In this document: in pieces, positions 16,275-24,781 of the stretch | Position numbering within the stretch: the stretch's first letter is position 1 | How the letters are laid out: each line of letters opens with the position of its first letter | Assembly (NCBI GenBank): GCA_013816805.1 | Contig: JACDDS010000010.1 | Coordinates: 89,020 to 153,019 of the forward strand | Direction: 5' to 3' | DNA from: Chitinophagales bacterium | GTDB lineage: Bacteria > Bacteroidota > Bacteroidia > Chitinophagales > UBA10324 | Length of the DNA: 64,000 nt | Made by a program: the position numbers and the translations under genes | Notes under the pieces: generated by a model | The model's database searches: none | What the model saw: only the letters and a program-made list of their open reading frames with translations | Told to the model about the DNA's origin: nothing

Positions 16275-16364
16275 AAGAAACTTTTTAGTAATTAATATGA
16301 CTCACAAAGGTGCTTTATAAATGATACATTCCTCAATCGATATGTTAAATTTTATGTTTGACTA

Positions 16365-16637
16365 TTATTTAACCTTTGAGGCAAACTCTTTACCTGCCTT
16401 AAACCTGACAACCTTTTTTGCAGCAATATTAATGGTAGTTCCCGTTTGCGGATTTCGGCCTTTACGGGCAGAACGACGGGAAACACTAAAAGTACCAAAA
16501 CCAACAAGGGTGATCTTACCTCCTTTTTTTAACGTCATCATTGTAGTGCTGATAAAAGAATCTAATGCGCTACCTGCTTGAGCTTTGGAAATTTTTGAAT
16601 CGCCGGATATTTTTGCAATCAGTTGCCCTTTATTCAT
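16365..16637 (-). CDS. hup: HU-family nucleoid DNA-binding protein
   Basis: 90 residues, the standard HU length. The N-terminus MNKGQLIAKISGDSKISKAQAGSALDSFI forms the dimer helices. GKITLVGFGTFSVSRRSARKGRNPQTGTTINIAAKKVVRFKAGKEF is the beta-arm and signature region with the Pro-containing arm tip (GRNPQTG). It binds and bends DNA as a dimer. This copy has the conventional HU length and sequence, unlike the longer, more IHF-like 97-residue copy at 25650-25943. A well-spaced promoter lies upstream (16681-16710). Confidence 0.95.
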   Translation of the reverse strand: MNKGQLIAKISGDSKISKAQAGSALDSFISTTMMTLKKGGKITLVGFGTFSVSRRSARKGRNPQTGTTINIAAKKVVRFKAGKEFASKVK

Positions 16638-16680
16638 TATTGGAGTTTTATTAGTGAAACAATCGTTGTCTTAAGCAGTT

Positions 16681-16710
16681 CAAAAATATGTGCTTTCATG
16701 CATATTCCAA
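16681..16710 (-). promoter_or_regulatory. Bacteroidota-type promoter for hup
   Basis: On the minus strand TTG (16710-16708), a 19-nt spacer and TATTTTTG (16688-16681) match TTG-N17-23-TAnnTTTG exactly. Transcription would begin near 16674, about 37 nt before the ATG. Confidence 0.6.
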
Positions 16711-16853
16711 ATGTTTAGTAAGTTATTTTAGTTAAAGATAAACAGCTATAGGATTAAAAGATGTCATTCCCTCTATTTGTGAGAAAATATTGAGACTTAT
16801 TCCTTAATAGAATAGTTGCACATTGTGTTATTTACTTTGCAATTTAGCTGGTA

Positions 16854-18968
16854 TCAGGAGATTTTACTCCACTGTTTTTCTTTTTTAGATTGTGATACCA
16901 GGAATCTTTTAATCATAATATGATCAGGCCGTTCTAACTCGGAATCGATTTCCAAAATCTTTTCTGCTTCCATCCTGGCGCTTTGAAGAATTTTTTGATC
17001 TTTTGTCAGGTCTGCAATTTGGAAAGTATCAATACCGGATTGCTGAGTTCCCTGAATGTTACCCGGCCCCCTCAATCGCAGATCTTCATCCGCTATTACA
17101 AAACCATCAGTTGTTTTGGTCATGATTTGCATGCGTGCGCGAGCTTCACTACTAAGCCTTTCTCCTGTAAGCAAAATACAATACGATTGATTAGCCCCTC
17201 TCCCTACCCTTCCACGTAATTGATGCAACTGCGAGAGGCCAAACCTTTCAGCACTTTCAATCACTATTACATTGGCATTTGGGATATCTACACCTACCTC
17301 AATCACGGTAGTCGCAACCATAATATTCGTTTCATTCCGGATGAACCTATCCATTTCAAAATTACGGGCGTCGGCCTTCATCTTTCCATGAACAATGCTT
17401 ATTGCAAACTCCGGAAGTGGAAAGGCCCGGGAAATACTTTCGTATCCATCCATTAAAAACTTATAGTCCTGTTTTTCAGATTCTTCAATCAGCGGGTATA
17501 CTACATATATTTGTCTGCCCGATTTAATTTGCTCCTTCATAAAACCAAAAACTCTTAACCTGGCAGCATCGCTGCGATGGACCGTTTTAATATTCTTTCG
17601 ACCCGGAGGCAATTCATCAATAACAGAGAGATCGAGATCTCCATATAATGTCATTGCAAGAGTTCGTGGTATCGGTGTTGCAGTCATCACTAGTACATGT
17701 GGTGGGCGTTTATTCTTCGACCAAAGAAGGGCACGCTGCTCTACACCAAAACGGTGTTGCTCATCAATTACTGCCAGTCCCAGGTTGCTGAATATCACCT
17801 GGGCTTCAATTAAAGCATGAGTGCCAATGATCAATTGAATCTCACCGGATTTCAGTTTTTCCAGGGTATTCTTTCTGGAACTGCCTTTTACGCCGGAAGT
17901 TAGTAAGTCAATATTTATTGAAAGCCCGGCTGCAAGATCAGTCAGATTTCTGAAATGCTGCTGCACTAAAATTTCTGTAGGCACCATCAGGCAGGCCTGA
18001 AATCCGTTATTAATCGCCATTAATACTGTTAGGAATGAAACAATTGTTTTACCGCTTCCAACATCTCCCTGCAAGAGTCTATTCATTTGTTTGCCTGATA
18101 GCAGATCGGTTCGGATTTCTTTAATAACCCGCTTTTGAGCATTCGTGAGCTCAAAAGGTAATTTCTCTTTGTAAAAAATATTGAAAAGCGGATCCAGCCT
18201 GGGAAACAGAAACCCAGCAGAATCATTTTTTCTTCCAAGTTTTAATTGGAGAATGTGCAACTGGGAAAAAAAAAGTTCTTCAAATTTAAACCGAAAACGA
18301 GACTGCTCTGCATCGATTTCACTATGTGGCTGGTGAATTTGTTTGAATGCAGTAAAACGATCCGGTAGTTTAAAATGATCTAAAATTTCGCCATTGAGAT
18401 TTTCCTCAATATCTGCCCGGTTCAACATTAGGAGCAGATCTCTTACTATTTTTTCAATTCCAATACTATGTAATCCCCGCGACTTTAATTTTTCCGTAGA
18501 AGAATATACAGGCTGCAATCTTCCTTCTATCGCCGGTGAATTTGTTTGATAGGCTGAAATTTCAGGATGAACGATTGAATATTTTCCTTTAAATAAACCC
18601 GGTTTACCAAACACTACATATTTTTTTCCAACCTCTATATTTTTTTCAATCCACCGTATTTCCTTAAACCAAACCAGTTCTATTTCCCCTGTTTCATCCA
18701 CGAGATAGGCAATAAACCTCTTCCCTTTCTTTTCGCCGAGCATATTAATTTCTGCAATTTTTCCTACAATCTGGGCAAAGGCGGTAGCCGGGGTTAGCTG
18801 GTTTATTTTGTAAAATTTTGTTCTGTCTACATAACGAAATGGAAAGTGTTGCAATAAATCTCCAAAGGTGTAAATACTCAGTTCCTTTTTTAATAAATCA
18901 GCACGTTGAGGGCCTATACCTTTAAGGTATTCAATAGGAGTTAAAAGAATTTTGTTAATCTGAGCCAT
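16854..18968 (-). CDS. recG: ATP-dependent DNA helicase RecG
   Basis: 704 residues, full length. An N-terminal helix-hairpin-like region (PIEYLKGIGPQRADLLKKEL) is followed by the OB-fold wedge domain (about 60-150), then helicase motifs: Q-motif/Walker A LLQGDVGSGKTIVS, DEQH box (AVIDEQHRFG), TATPIPRTLAMT, and in the second lobe VVYPLIEESEKQD, TTVIEVGVDIPNA and QLRGRVGRG. A C-terminal LRGPGNIQGTQQSG block is the RecG hook region. RecG remodels stalled replication forks and Holliday junctions. It is a single gene on the minus strand, diverging from the DinB-like gene. Confidence 0.96.
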   Translation of the reverse strand: MAQINKILLTPIEYLKGIGPQRADLLKKELSIYTFGDLLQHFPFRYVDRTKFYKINQLTPATAFAQIVGKIAEINMLGEKKGKRFIAYLVDETGEIELVWFKEIRWIEKNIEVGKKYVVFGKPGLFKGKYSIVHPEISAYQTNSPAIEGRLQPVYSSTEKLKSRGLHSIGIEKIVRDLLLMLNRADIEENLNGEILDHFKLPDRFTAFKQIHQPHSEIDAEQSRFRFKFEELFFSQLHILQLKLGRKNDSAGFLFPRLDPLFNIFYKEKLPFELTNAQKRVIKEIRTDLLSGKQMNRLLQGDVGSGKTIVSFLTVLMAINNGFQACLMVPTEILVQQHFRNLTDLAAGLSINIDLLTSGVKGSSRKNTLEKLKSGEIQLIIGTHALIEAQVIFSNLGLAVIDEQHRFGVEQRALLWSKNKRPPHVLVMTATPIPRTLAMTLYGDLDLSVIDELPPGRKNIKTVHRSDAARLRVFGFMKEQIKSGRQIYVVYPLIEESEKQDYKFLMDGYESISRAFPLPEFAISIVHGKMKADARNFEMDRFIRNETNIMVATTVIEVGVDIPNANVIVIESAERFGLSQLHQLRGRVGRGANQSYCILLTGERLSSEARARMQIMTKTTDGFVIADEDLRLRGPGNIQGTQQSGIDTFQIADLTKDQKILQSARMEAEKILEIDSELERPDHIMIKRFLVSQSKKEKQWSKIS

Positions 18969-19082
18969 TTTAAAAATAGTCGAAAATAAAATTGAGTAAA
19001 AGGTTAATAAATTAGTTTACTAAAATTATATTGATACATTTTCAGTCATTGAGAAACTTCAATTTGTTTAAAACTGATAACC

Positions 19083-19580
19083 ATGTTTACTAGCTTATTG
19101 GCACGAAAAGAGAAAATAAAACGATTTGGCAACGGTTACCAATTACTACAGAAGGTAATACAACCATTACAAAGAGAAGTATTGTTTTTCCGGGCACGAC
19201 GCAATGTCTGGAACATTAATGAAATAGTAATTCATATTGCTGATCTGGAGGCAGGTGCTTATGTGAATTTCAGAAGAGCTATTGCAGAACCTACAGAAAC
19301 AATTTTCGCTTTTGATAAAGATTTGTGGGTGGAATCTCTCGGATACTATAGTCAGCCACTAGAAGCATCACTAAAACTTTTTCGCCTATTAAGAGCCAGC
19401 AATTATCTATTGCTTAAAAACATACCTTCTGATGCCTGGTTAAATACAGTAAATTATCAAAGACACGGACAAATTTCTCTGGAAGATTTGATGGACCTGT
19501 ATGATCAACAATTAAGTAAAGCTTTTGAAGAAATAGAAGATATTCACTCAGCCTGGAAAAAGCAACAGGTAAATATTTAA
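19083..19580 (+). CDS. DinB/DfsB-fold protein lacking C-terminal metal ligands
   Basis: 165 residues predicted as a four-helix bundle. The NVWNINEIVIHIADLEAGAYVNFRRAI stretch corresponds to the DinB helix with the first metal-ligand histidine (HIAD). In typical members the last helix supplies two more histidines (HxxxH); here the aligned helix reads LEDLMDLYDQQLSKAFEEIE, with none. The middle (LFRLLRASNYLLLKNIPSDAWLNT) and RHGQISLEDL fit the family's hRxGxLtLedl pattern. DinB proteins are metal-dependent thiol transferases or damage-inducible proteins; loss of ligands suggests a non-catalytic or altered role. The family call rests on pattern recognition. Confidence 0.7.
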   Translation: MFTSLLARKEKIKRFGNGYQLLQKVIQPLQREVLFFRARRNVWNINEIVIHIADLEAGAYVNFRRAIAEPTETIFAFDKDLWVESLGYYSQPLEASLKLFRLLRASNYLLLKNIPSDAWLNTVNYQRHGQISLEDLMDLYDQQLSKAFEEIEDIHSAWKKQQVNI

Positions 19581-19746
19581 AATATTCCAGAGTTTGAGGC
19601 CTTGTTAATACCATGCAATTTAATTGTTCGTTCGTAACTATTAAGGAATCTGTGTTCTTATTATTGTACAATTGTAAATTAGTAATCACAATAGGATTGT
19701 ACCTTGCGCCCCTTCTATTAAAATTATCCATAAAATAATCCTATAA

Positions 19747-20430
19747 ATGAAGAAAATACTTACAGTTGCTCTTTTTATAGTAACTACCCAATCGTTTGCT
19801 CAGACAGTGGGAAGCGTTCGGTTTGGATTACAATTTAGCCCACAGTTGAGCTGGATGGGTAATTCAGGTAACGTTACAAGAAGTGGAAGCAGGTTTGGAC
19901 TGGCTTACGGCCTGTTAACTGAATTTTATATTCCAAAGAATTATGCTCTAGCTACTGGTTTAGGTGTTTCATATGAGGGCGGAGAACTGACTTACAATGA
20001 TGCTTCTACTATGTTCAATTCCTTTGCAAACAGATCTTTTTCTTCCGGTACTTCAGTTGTCTATCGTCTTGAATACATAGAAATCCCTGTATCAATAAAG
20101 CTTAAAACAAATCAGATTGGTTATGTTACCTATTATGGGCAATTTGGTCTGATGGGAAGCATAAATATTAAATCGCGGGCAGACATTACTTCACAGACGG
20201 GCACTATTACTGAAATAATGAACAAGGTAGATTTTGGAAAAGATGTTACACCAGCAAACCTCGCATTATTAATCGGCGGTGGAATTGAATATGAATTATC
20301 CGGAAATACTGCTGTCAATGCCGGTTTGCAATTCACAAACGGCTTTATTGACATTACTGATAATCCAAAAAATTTCGTTTCAAAAAATATAATGAACCAT
20401 CTTCGGCTTCAACTCGGAATTTTCTTTTAA
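19747..20430 (+). CDS. outer-membrane beta-barrel protein (PorT/OmpW-like size)
   Basis: 227 residues with a signal peptide (MKKILTVALFIVTTQSFAQ, cleavage after Ala-Gln is plausible). The mature part alternates polar and aromatic residues in amphipathic strands (SVRFGLQFSPQLSW, SRFGLAYGLLTEFYIP, VYRLEYIEIPVSIKLKT, YVTYYGQFGLMGSINIK) and ends in LRLQLGIFF with a terminal Phe, the usual barrel-assembly signal. This is the layout of the common Bacteroidota outer membrane beta-barrel domain family. Substrate and role are unknown. It follows the DinB-like gene by 166 nt and is probably expressed from its own promoter. Confidence 0.82.
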   Translation: MKKILTVALFIVTTQSFAQTVGSVRFGLQFSPQLSWMGNSGNVTRSGSRFGLAYGLLTEFYIPKNYALATGLGVSYEGGELTYNDASTMFNSFANRSFSSGTSVVYRLEYIEIPVSIKLKTNQIGYVTYYGQFGLMGSINIKSRADITSQTGTITEIMNKVDFGKDVTPANLALLIGGGIEYELSGNTAVNAGLQFTNGFIDITDNPKNFVSKNIMNHLRLQLGIFF

Positions 20431-20572
20431 TAAGAGATTCCTGACTATGTTAATATACCATCTAAGCTTAAAACAATTTAAAATTACCCTAAGTAAGAAT
20501 TTCCGATAAGTATAAAGGGATAATAATTGCGAATTGATAGAATACTATATTTAACTCCAATAATCCCGGTAA

Positions 20573-22210
20573 ATGAAGATTGCGCTTGCACAGCAGAACT
20601 ACCTGATAGGAGATTTTGAAGGTAATCGGACAAAAATTATTGCTGGAATCCGGGAAGCCAAAACGATGGGCGCTGATTTGGTATTATTCTCTGAACTGTG
20701 CGTATGCGGCTATCCACCCAGAGATTTTCTGGAATTTTCAGATTTTATAAATCAATGCAAAGAATCGGTCAGCCTCATTGCTCAGGAGGCCCAGGGAATT
20801 GGTGTTTTGGTCGGTGCTCCATCTGTCAATTCTAGTCCGGAAGGAAAAGATTTATACAATTCAGCGCATTTTCTGTATGATGGCAAGGTGCAGTACATCA
20901 TCAATAAATCGCTATTACCAAACTATGATGTATTTGATGAATACCGTTATTTTGAACCAAATCAAAGTTTTGGAGTGTATGATTTCATGGGAAGAAGAAT
21001 AGGGTTAACGGTATGTGAAGATATCTGGAATGAAGGCATCAATCCATTATACATTACTACACCGGTTGAAAAACTTAAAGAGTTCGGTCCTGATTATTTA
21101 CTCAATATTTCCGCATCTCCATTTGATCACAATAAGGCTGTTAACAGAATTGAATTACTAAGTGGTTTAGCAAAAGAATATCACCTTCCTATTTTTTATT
21201 GCAACTGTGTAGGGGCACAAACTGAATTAATTTTCGACGGAGGCTCCCTCGTAATTGCTCCTGACGGGAAAGTATTCGATGAAATGAATTATTTCTCCGA
21301 ACAGGTAAAAGTGTATGACCTGGATGAAGTAATTACGAATAAAAAAAAATCGTTTGAGCAGCCAAAAAAAAGAATTAACCTAATGCAAGATGCATTACTT
21401 ACCGGCATCAGGGACTATTTCTCTAAGATGAATTTCCAGAAAGCCATTCTGGGATTGAGCGGAGGTATTGATTCAGCAGTTGTGGCGTGTCTGGCAACAG
21501 ATGCATTGGGTAAAAAGAATGTGAAGGCCTTGCTGATGCCATCAGAATATTCTTCAACAAGCTCCATTACTGACGCCAGGCAATTGGCAGAAACTTTGGG
21601 AATCGATTACAGCATAATTACCATAAAAGAAGTTTATGAATCGTGCTTAGGTGTACTTAACCCATTGTTCCAAAATCAGCCTTTTGATGTTACTGAAGAA
21701 AATATCCAGGCCCGCATACGAGCTATTTTTTTAATGGCCATGTGTAACAAGCATCATTATATTTTGCTCAATACTTCTAATAAAAGTGAAATGGCAGTTG
21801 GATATGGAACTTTGTATGGTGATATGTGTGGTGGTATTTCTGTTCTCGGTGATGTTTATAAAACGGAAGTAATAGAACTCGCCCATTATATTAATGAGAA
21901 GGAAGAGATCATTCCTGTAAACACTATAACCAAACCTCCTTCTGCAGAACTGCGGCCAGATCAAAGAGATTCAGACTCACTTCCCGAATATGAAGTACTC
22001 GATAAAATTCTGTTCCAATATATAGAACACCGGAAAGGCCCTTTAGAGTTAATTAAGATGGGTTTTGAAAAGCCGCTTATTGATCGTATCCTGAAGCTTG
22101 TAAACACCAATGAGCACAAACGCTACCAGGCAGCCCCTGTACTGCGGGTCTCCCAAAAAGCTTTCGGCTCTGGGAGGCGGTTGCCGATTGTTGCAAAATA
22201 TCTTGCCTGA
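20573..22210 (+). CDS. nadE: glutamine-dependent NAD+ synthetase
   Basis: 545 residues with two domains. The first ~270 residues are a nitrilase-type amidohydrolase: Glu in VLFSELCVCGYPPRD, Lys in IINKSLLPNYDVFDE, and the nucleophile Cys region FYCNCVGAQTELIFDGGS. These release ammonia from glutamine. The C-terminal half is the ATP-pyrophosphatase synthetase, with the P-loop ILGLSGGIDSAVVACLA, LNTSNKSEMAVGYGTLYGDMCGG and SAELRPDQRDSDSLPEYEVLD. It makes NAD+ from deamido-NAD+, ATP and glutamine. The C-terminus is near-intact (APVLRVSQKAFGSGRRLPI). The next gene starts 37 nt downstream. Confidence 0.96.
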   Translation: MKIALAQQNYLIGDFEGNRTKIIAGIREAKTMGADLVLFSELCVCGYPPRDFLEFSDFINQCKESVSLIAQEAQGIGVLVGAPSVNSSPEGKDLYNSAHFLYDGKVQYIINKSLLPNYDVFDEYRYFEPNQSFGVYDFMGRRIGLTVCEDIWNEGINPLYITTPVEKLKEFGPDYLLNISASPFDHNKAVNRIELLSGLAKEYHLPIFYCNCVGAQTELIFDGGSLVIAPDGKVFDEMNYFSEQVKVYDLDEVITNKKKSFEQPKKRINLMQDALLTGIRDYFSKMNFQKAILGLSGGIDSAVVACLATDALGKKNVKALLMPSEYSSTSSITDARQLAETLGIDYSIITIKEVYESCLGVLNPLFQNQPFDVTEENIQARIRAIFLMAMCNKHHYILLNTSNKSEMAVGYGTLYGDMCGGISVLGDVYKTEVIELAHYINEKEEIIPVNTITKPPSAELRPDQRDSDSLPEYEVLDKILFQYIEHRKGPLELIKMGFEKPLIDRILKLVNTNEHKRYQAAPVLRVSQKAFGSGRRLPIVAKYLA

Positions 22211-22247
22211 TCCAAATGGATTTGTTAATTTTAAGAGGCATCAACTT

Positions 22248-22823
22248 ATGGAAACTTTTATACTTAAAACGTCTGCTTTTCATATGACAGAGGAGGAGTT
22301 CTTTGATTTCTGCCAGCAAAATGACACGCTGCATATTGAGCGGAATGAAAATGGCGAAATTATAGTTAGTGAGCCGTCCGGAAATTATACCAGTATGTTA
22401 AACATTAAGCTGGTAACAAAACTCGAAAATTGGAATGAGCAATACCAGCTGGGATATGCATTCAATACCGACGCAGGTTTTACGCTTCCAAATCACGCAG
22501 TTCTATCACCGGATGCTGCCTGGATTCGGAAAGAACGGTTTGATAGCCTTTCTGAAGCAGATAAAGAACGGTTTGCACATATTTGTCCCGACTTTGTGAT
22601 TGAATTAAAATCCCCATCGGACTCACTTAAAGATTTAAAACTAAAAATGCTGGAGTGGATACAAAATGGTTGCCGTTTCGCATTACTTATTAATCCACAG
22701 GAACAGAGGGTATTGATTTACAGGGAAAATGGAACAACAGAGGACCGGTCTTTCAGGGAAAAAATTTCAGGTGAAGAGATCCTTCCCGGTTTTGAGTTGG
22801 ATTTAAATTTTATTAAAATATAG
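22248..22823 (+). CDS. Uma2-family (DUF820) putative restriction-endonuclease-fold protein
   Basis: 191 residues from ATG 22248. The frame stays open upstream to 22110, but that stretch overlaps the end of nadE and has no family sequence. FHMTEEEFFDFCQQND begins the family region. The PD-(D/E)XK core is visible as AVLSPDAAWIRKERF (Asp) and PDFVIELKSPSDSLKDLKLKMLEWIQNG (ELK), followed by ALLINPQEQRVLIYR. Uma2 proteins have an endonuclease-like fold, are sporadic and often multiplied in genomes, and their biological role is unsettled. It lies 37 nt after nadE, probably as a hitch-hiker, and converges on rng. Confidence 0.88.
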   Translation: METFILKTSAFHMTEEEFFDFCQQNDTLHIERNENGEIIVSEPSGNYTSMLNIKLVTKLENWNEQYQLGYAFNTDAGFTLPNHAVLSPDAAWIRKERFDSLSEADKERFAHICPDFVIELKSPSDSLKDLKLKMLEWIQNGCRFALLINPQEQRVLIYRENGTTEDRSFREKISGEEILPGFELDLNFIKI

Positions 22824-22891
22824 ACCTTAATCAAGTCTTCGAATATATTAATCCAGAAAGGAATTGGCCCTTAATATTTGAAAGTCAAAAT

Positions 22892-24442
22892 TTAATTCAA
22901 TAAAATTTCTTCCCCCTCCTTATCATAGAAATGATATTCCATAATGCCCATGTTATCAGTAGAATCAACATTCACCCAGCGCTTCAGCGTTAACCACCAG
23001 TTCATTCTCATGGAAGGAAATCCTTTGGTTATATATGCTTCTATATAAGGATGCACGAAAAGTGTAATCTTTTTCTGATTATTTTTAGTTACAATGTGCT
23101 TTAGATTTTTTACAATTTCATCCATAATAAGAATGGAAGGTCCAATCTTTCCTGTGCCATTACAGGAAGGACATGCTTCATCTGTTTCGATATTAACCTG
23201 AGGTTTAACTCTTTGGCGTGTTATCTGTATAATTCCAAATTTATTCAGGGGCAAAACAGTATGCCGGGCTTTGTCAAGCTTCATAGCATCTGTTATTTTT
23301 TTATTTAACAGACGTTTATTTTCCAGACTTTTAACATCAATAAAGTCAATAACAATAATTCCTCCTATATCTCGCAGCCGGAGTTGCCGGGCAATTTCTT
23401 CTGCCGCCTCCAGGTTTACGGTCATTGCATTGGCTTCCTGCGTTTCGTCATTAGACATCTTATGACCACTATTCACATCAATAACATGTAGTGCTTCGGT
23501 ATGTTCAATTATGAGATAAGCACCGCTGGCGAGATTTACTGTTTTACCGAAGGCAAATTTTATTTGCTTCGTAATGTCAAACTGATCGAATAATGGCGTA
23601 CGGCCAGTATAAAGCTGGACTATATCTTCTTTTTCAGGCGCAATCCTTTCAATGTAATTCCTGATCTCCTGAAAAATGTCTTTTGAATTTACTACAATAC
23701 GATTAAAGGACGGATTAAGCATATCCCTTAGAAGCGTTGAAGTTTTACTCATTTCGCTGGAAACTTTTTTGGGCGCTTCAGATGCCCTCAGGTTAGCTTT
23801 CAGCTGCTTCCATTTCTCCATCAAATGTGACATATCTTCATGAAGATCCTGCACTGACTTGCCTTCAGCGAGTGTTCGCAGAATCACTCCAAAATTTTTT
23901 GGCCGGATACTTTCCAGTAAACGCAGCAGTCTCCGCCTTTCATCACTTGAAGTGATTTTTTTAGAAATGCTGATGGTATTTGTAAAAGGAATTAAAACCA
24001 GGTATCTGCCTGGCAGCGAAATATCGCAGGATAGACGATGGCCTTTAGTTGAAATGGGTTCTTTTGTGATTTGAACCATTAAAGGCTGCCGTTTGGAAAT
24101 ATTATTCGCAATTTTTCCCGTTTTTTGAGTCTCGGGCTCGAGCTTAAAATCGGCAAGATCATCTCCTATGGTTCCATCAAAAGCAAGCTTGGAGAATTTC
24201 TGAAGGGACCGTATTTGCGGTCCGAGATCGGAATAATGCAGGAATCCATTTTTGGGCTGTCCAATATCAATAAAAGCAGCATTTAAGCCCGGCAATATTT
24301 TAACCACTTTGGCTAGAATAATATCGCCAATGGCCATGCTCTGATTGAGCTTCTCCTGGTGAAGCTCAACTAATGTTTTATCCTCGAGCAAAGCAATTTC
24401 CACTCCGTTTGATCCGGAGTCAATTATAAGTTCCCTATCCAC
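22892..24442 (-). CDS. rng: ribonuclease G/E
   Basis: 516 residues, RNase G-like length without the long RNase E tail. An N-terminal S1 RNA-binding domain (IGDIILAKVVKILPGLNAAFIDIGQPKNGFLHYSDL) carries an inserted stretch of about 40 residues. The DNase I-like catalytic core has the metal-binding aspartates in HVIDVNSGH and IIVIDFIDV, and RDIGGIIVIDFID is diagnostic. The zinc-link motif CPSCNGTG joins the dimer. It processes rRNA and mRNA in the cytoplasm. In Bacteroidota this gene is regularly found downstream of an HU gene and TPR protein, as here, opposite mutY. Confidence 0.95.
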   Translation of the reverse strand: MDRELIIDSGSNGVEIALLEDKTLVELHQEKLNQSMAIGDIILAKVVKILPGLNAAFIDIGQPKNGFLHYSDLGPQIRSLQKFSKLAFDGTIGDDLADFKLEPETQKTGKIANNISKRQPLMVQITKEPISTKGHRLSCDISLPGRYLVLIPFTNTISISKKITSSDERRRLLRLLESIRPKNFGVILRTLAEGKSVQDLHEDMSHLMEKWKQLKANLRASEAPKKVSSEMSKTSTLLRDMLNPSFNRIVVNSKDIFQEIRNYIERIAPEKEDIVQLYTGRTPLFDQFDITKQIKFAFGKTVNLASGAYLIIEHTEALHVIDVNSGHKMSNDETQEANAMTVNLEAAEEIARQLRLRDIGGIIVIDFIDVKSLENKRLLNKKITDAMKLDKARHTVLPLNKFGIIQITRQRVKPQVNIETDEACPSCNGTGKIGPSILIMDEIVKNLKHIVTKNNQKKITLFVHPYIEAYITKGFPSMRMNWWLTLKRWVNVDSTDNMGIMEYHFYDKEGEEILLN

Positions 24443-24687
24443 AGTACATTATTTTCAAAATCCCTCTCGGGAATGCACCACGTTGCAGGAAAAGTGGAAA
24501 GCCAATGGAAGAGAGCAGAACCAGGAAATATCAGACTAATTCATAAACTGAGGTTCTTGCCGAAAATCTTTTTCGTAACACAATGTTGCCTGGTGGATGA
24601 AATTTGTATGAAAAATCATTCTAAGGATATTCTTCCAGAAGAAGAAGCCAATTTATTATAGGCAACTGACGGAAACCGGTGTTATCT

Positions 24688-24777
24688 CTATTTCTTCTTA
24701 TGGCGATTCTTACGCAACCGCTTTTTACGCTTGTGCGTCGCCATTTTATGTCTTTTCCGCTTTTTACCTGAAGGCAT
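24688..24777 (-). CDS. 29-residue highly basic conserved protein (AURKAIP1/COX24-like)
   Basis: ATG at 24777-24775, TAG at 24690-24688. The product begins MPSGKKRKRHKMATHKRKKR and ends RKNRHKKK; more than half of its residues are Lys, Arg or His. I recognise this as the very short protein, found across Bacteroidota in almost unchanged form, that is annotated with an AURKAIP1/COX24 domain, a family linked to mitochondrial ribosomes. A ribosome-associated role is an inference from that domain. It starts 4 nt after the TPR gene stop and precedes rng by 245 nt, so all are probably in one operon. It is below the length cut-off of most callers. Confidence 0.88.
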   Translation of the reverse strand: MPSGKKRKRHKMATHKRKKRLRKNRHKKK

Positions 24778-24781
24778 GGAG

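Noticed and set aside
22110..22247. Upstream extension of the Uma2 gene overlapping nadE
   Set aside because: The extra 46 residues overlap the conserved end of NadE in another frame and contain no Uma2 sequence; the ATG at 22248 gives the proper family N-terminus.
24473..24661. 62-codon frame between rng and the small basic gene
   Set aside because: No start context, no recognisable motif, and it is on the opposite strand of an operon spacer.
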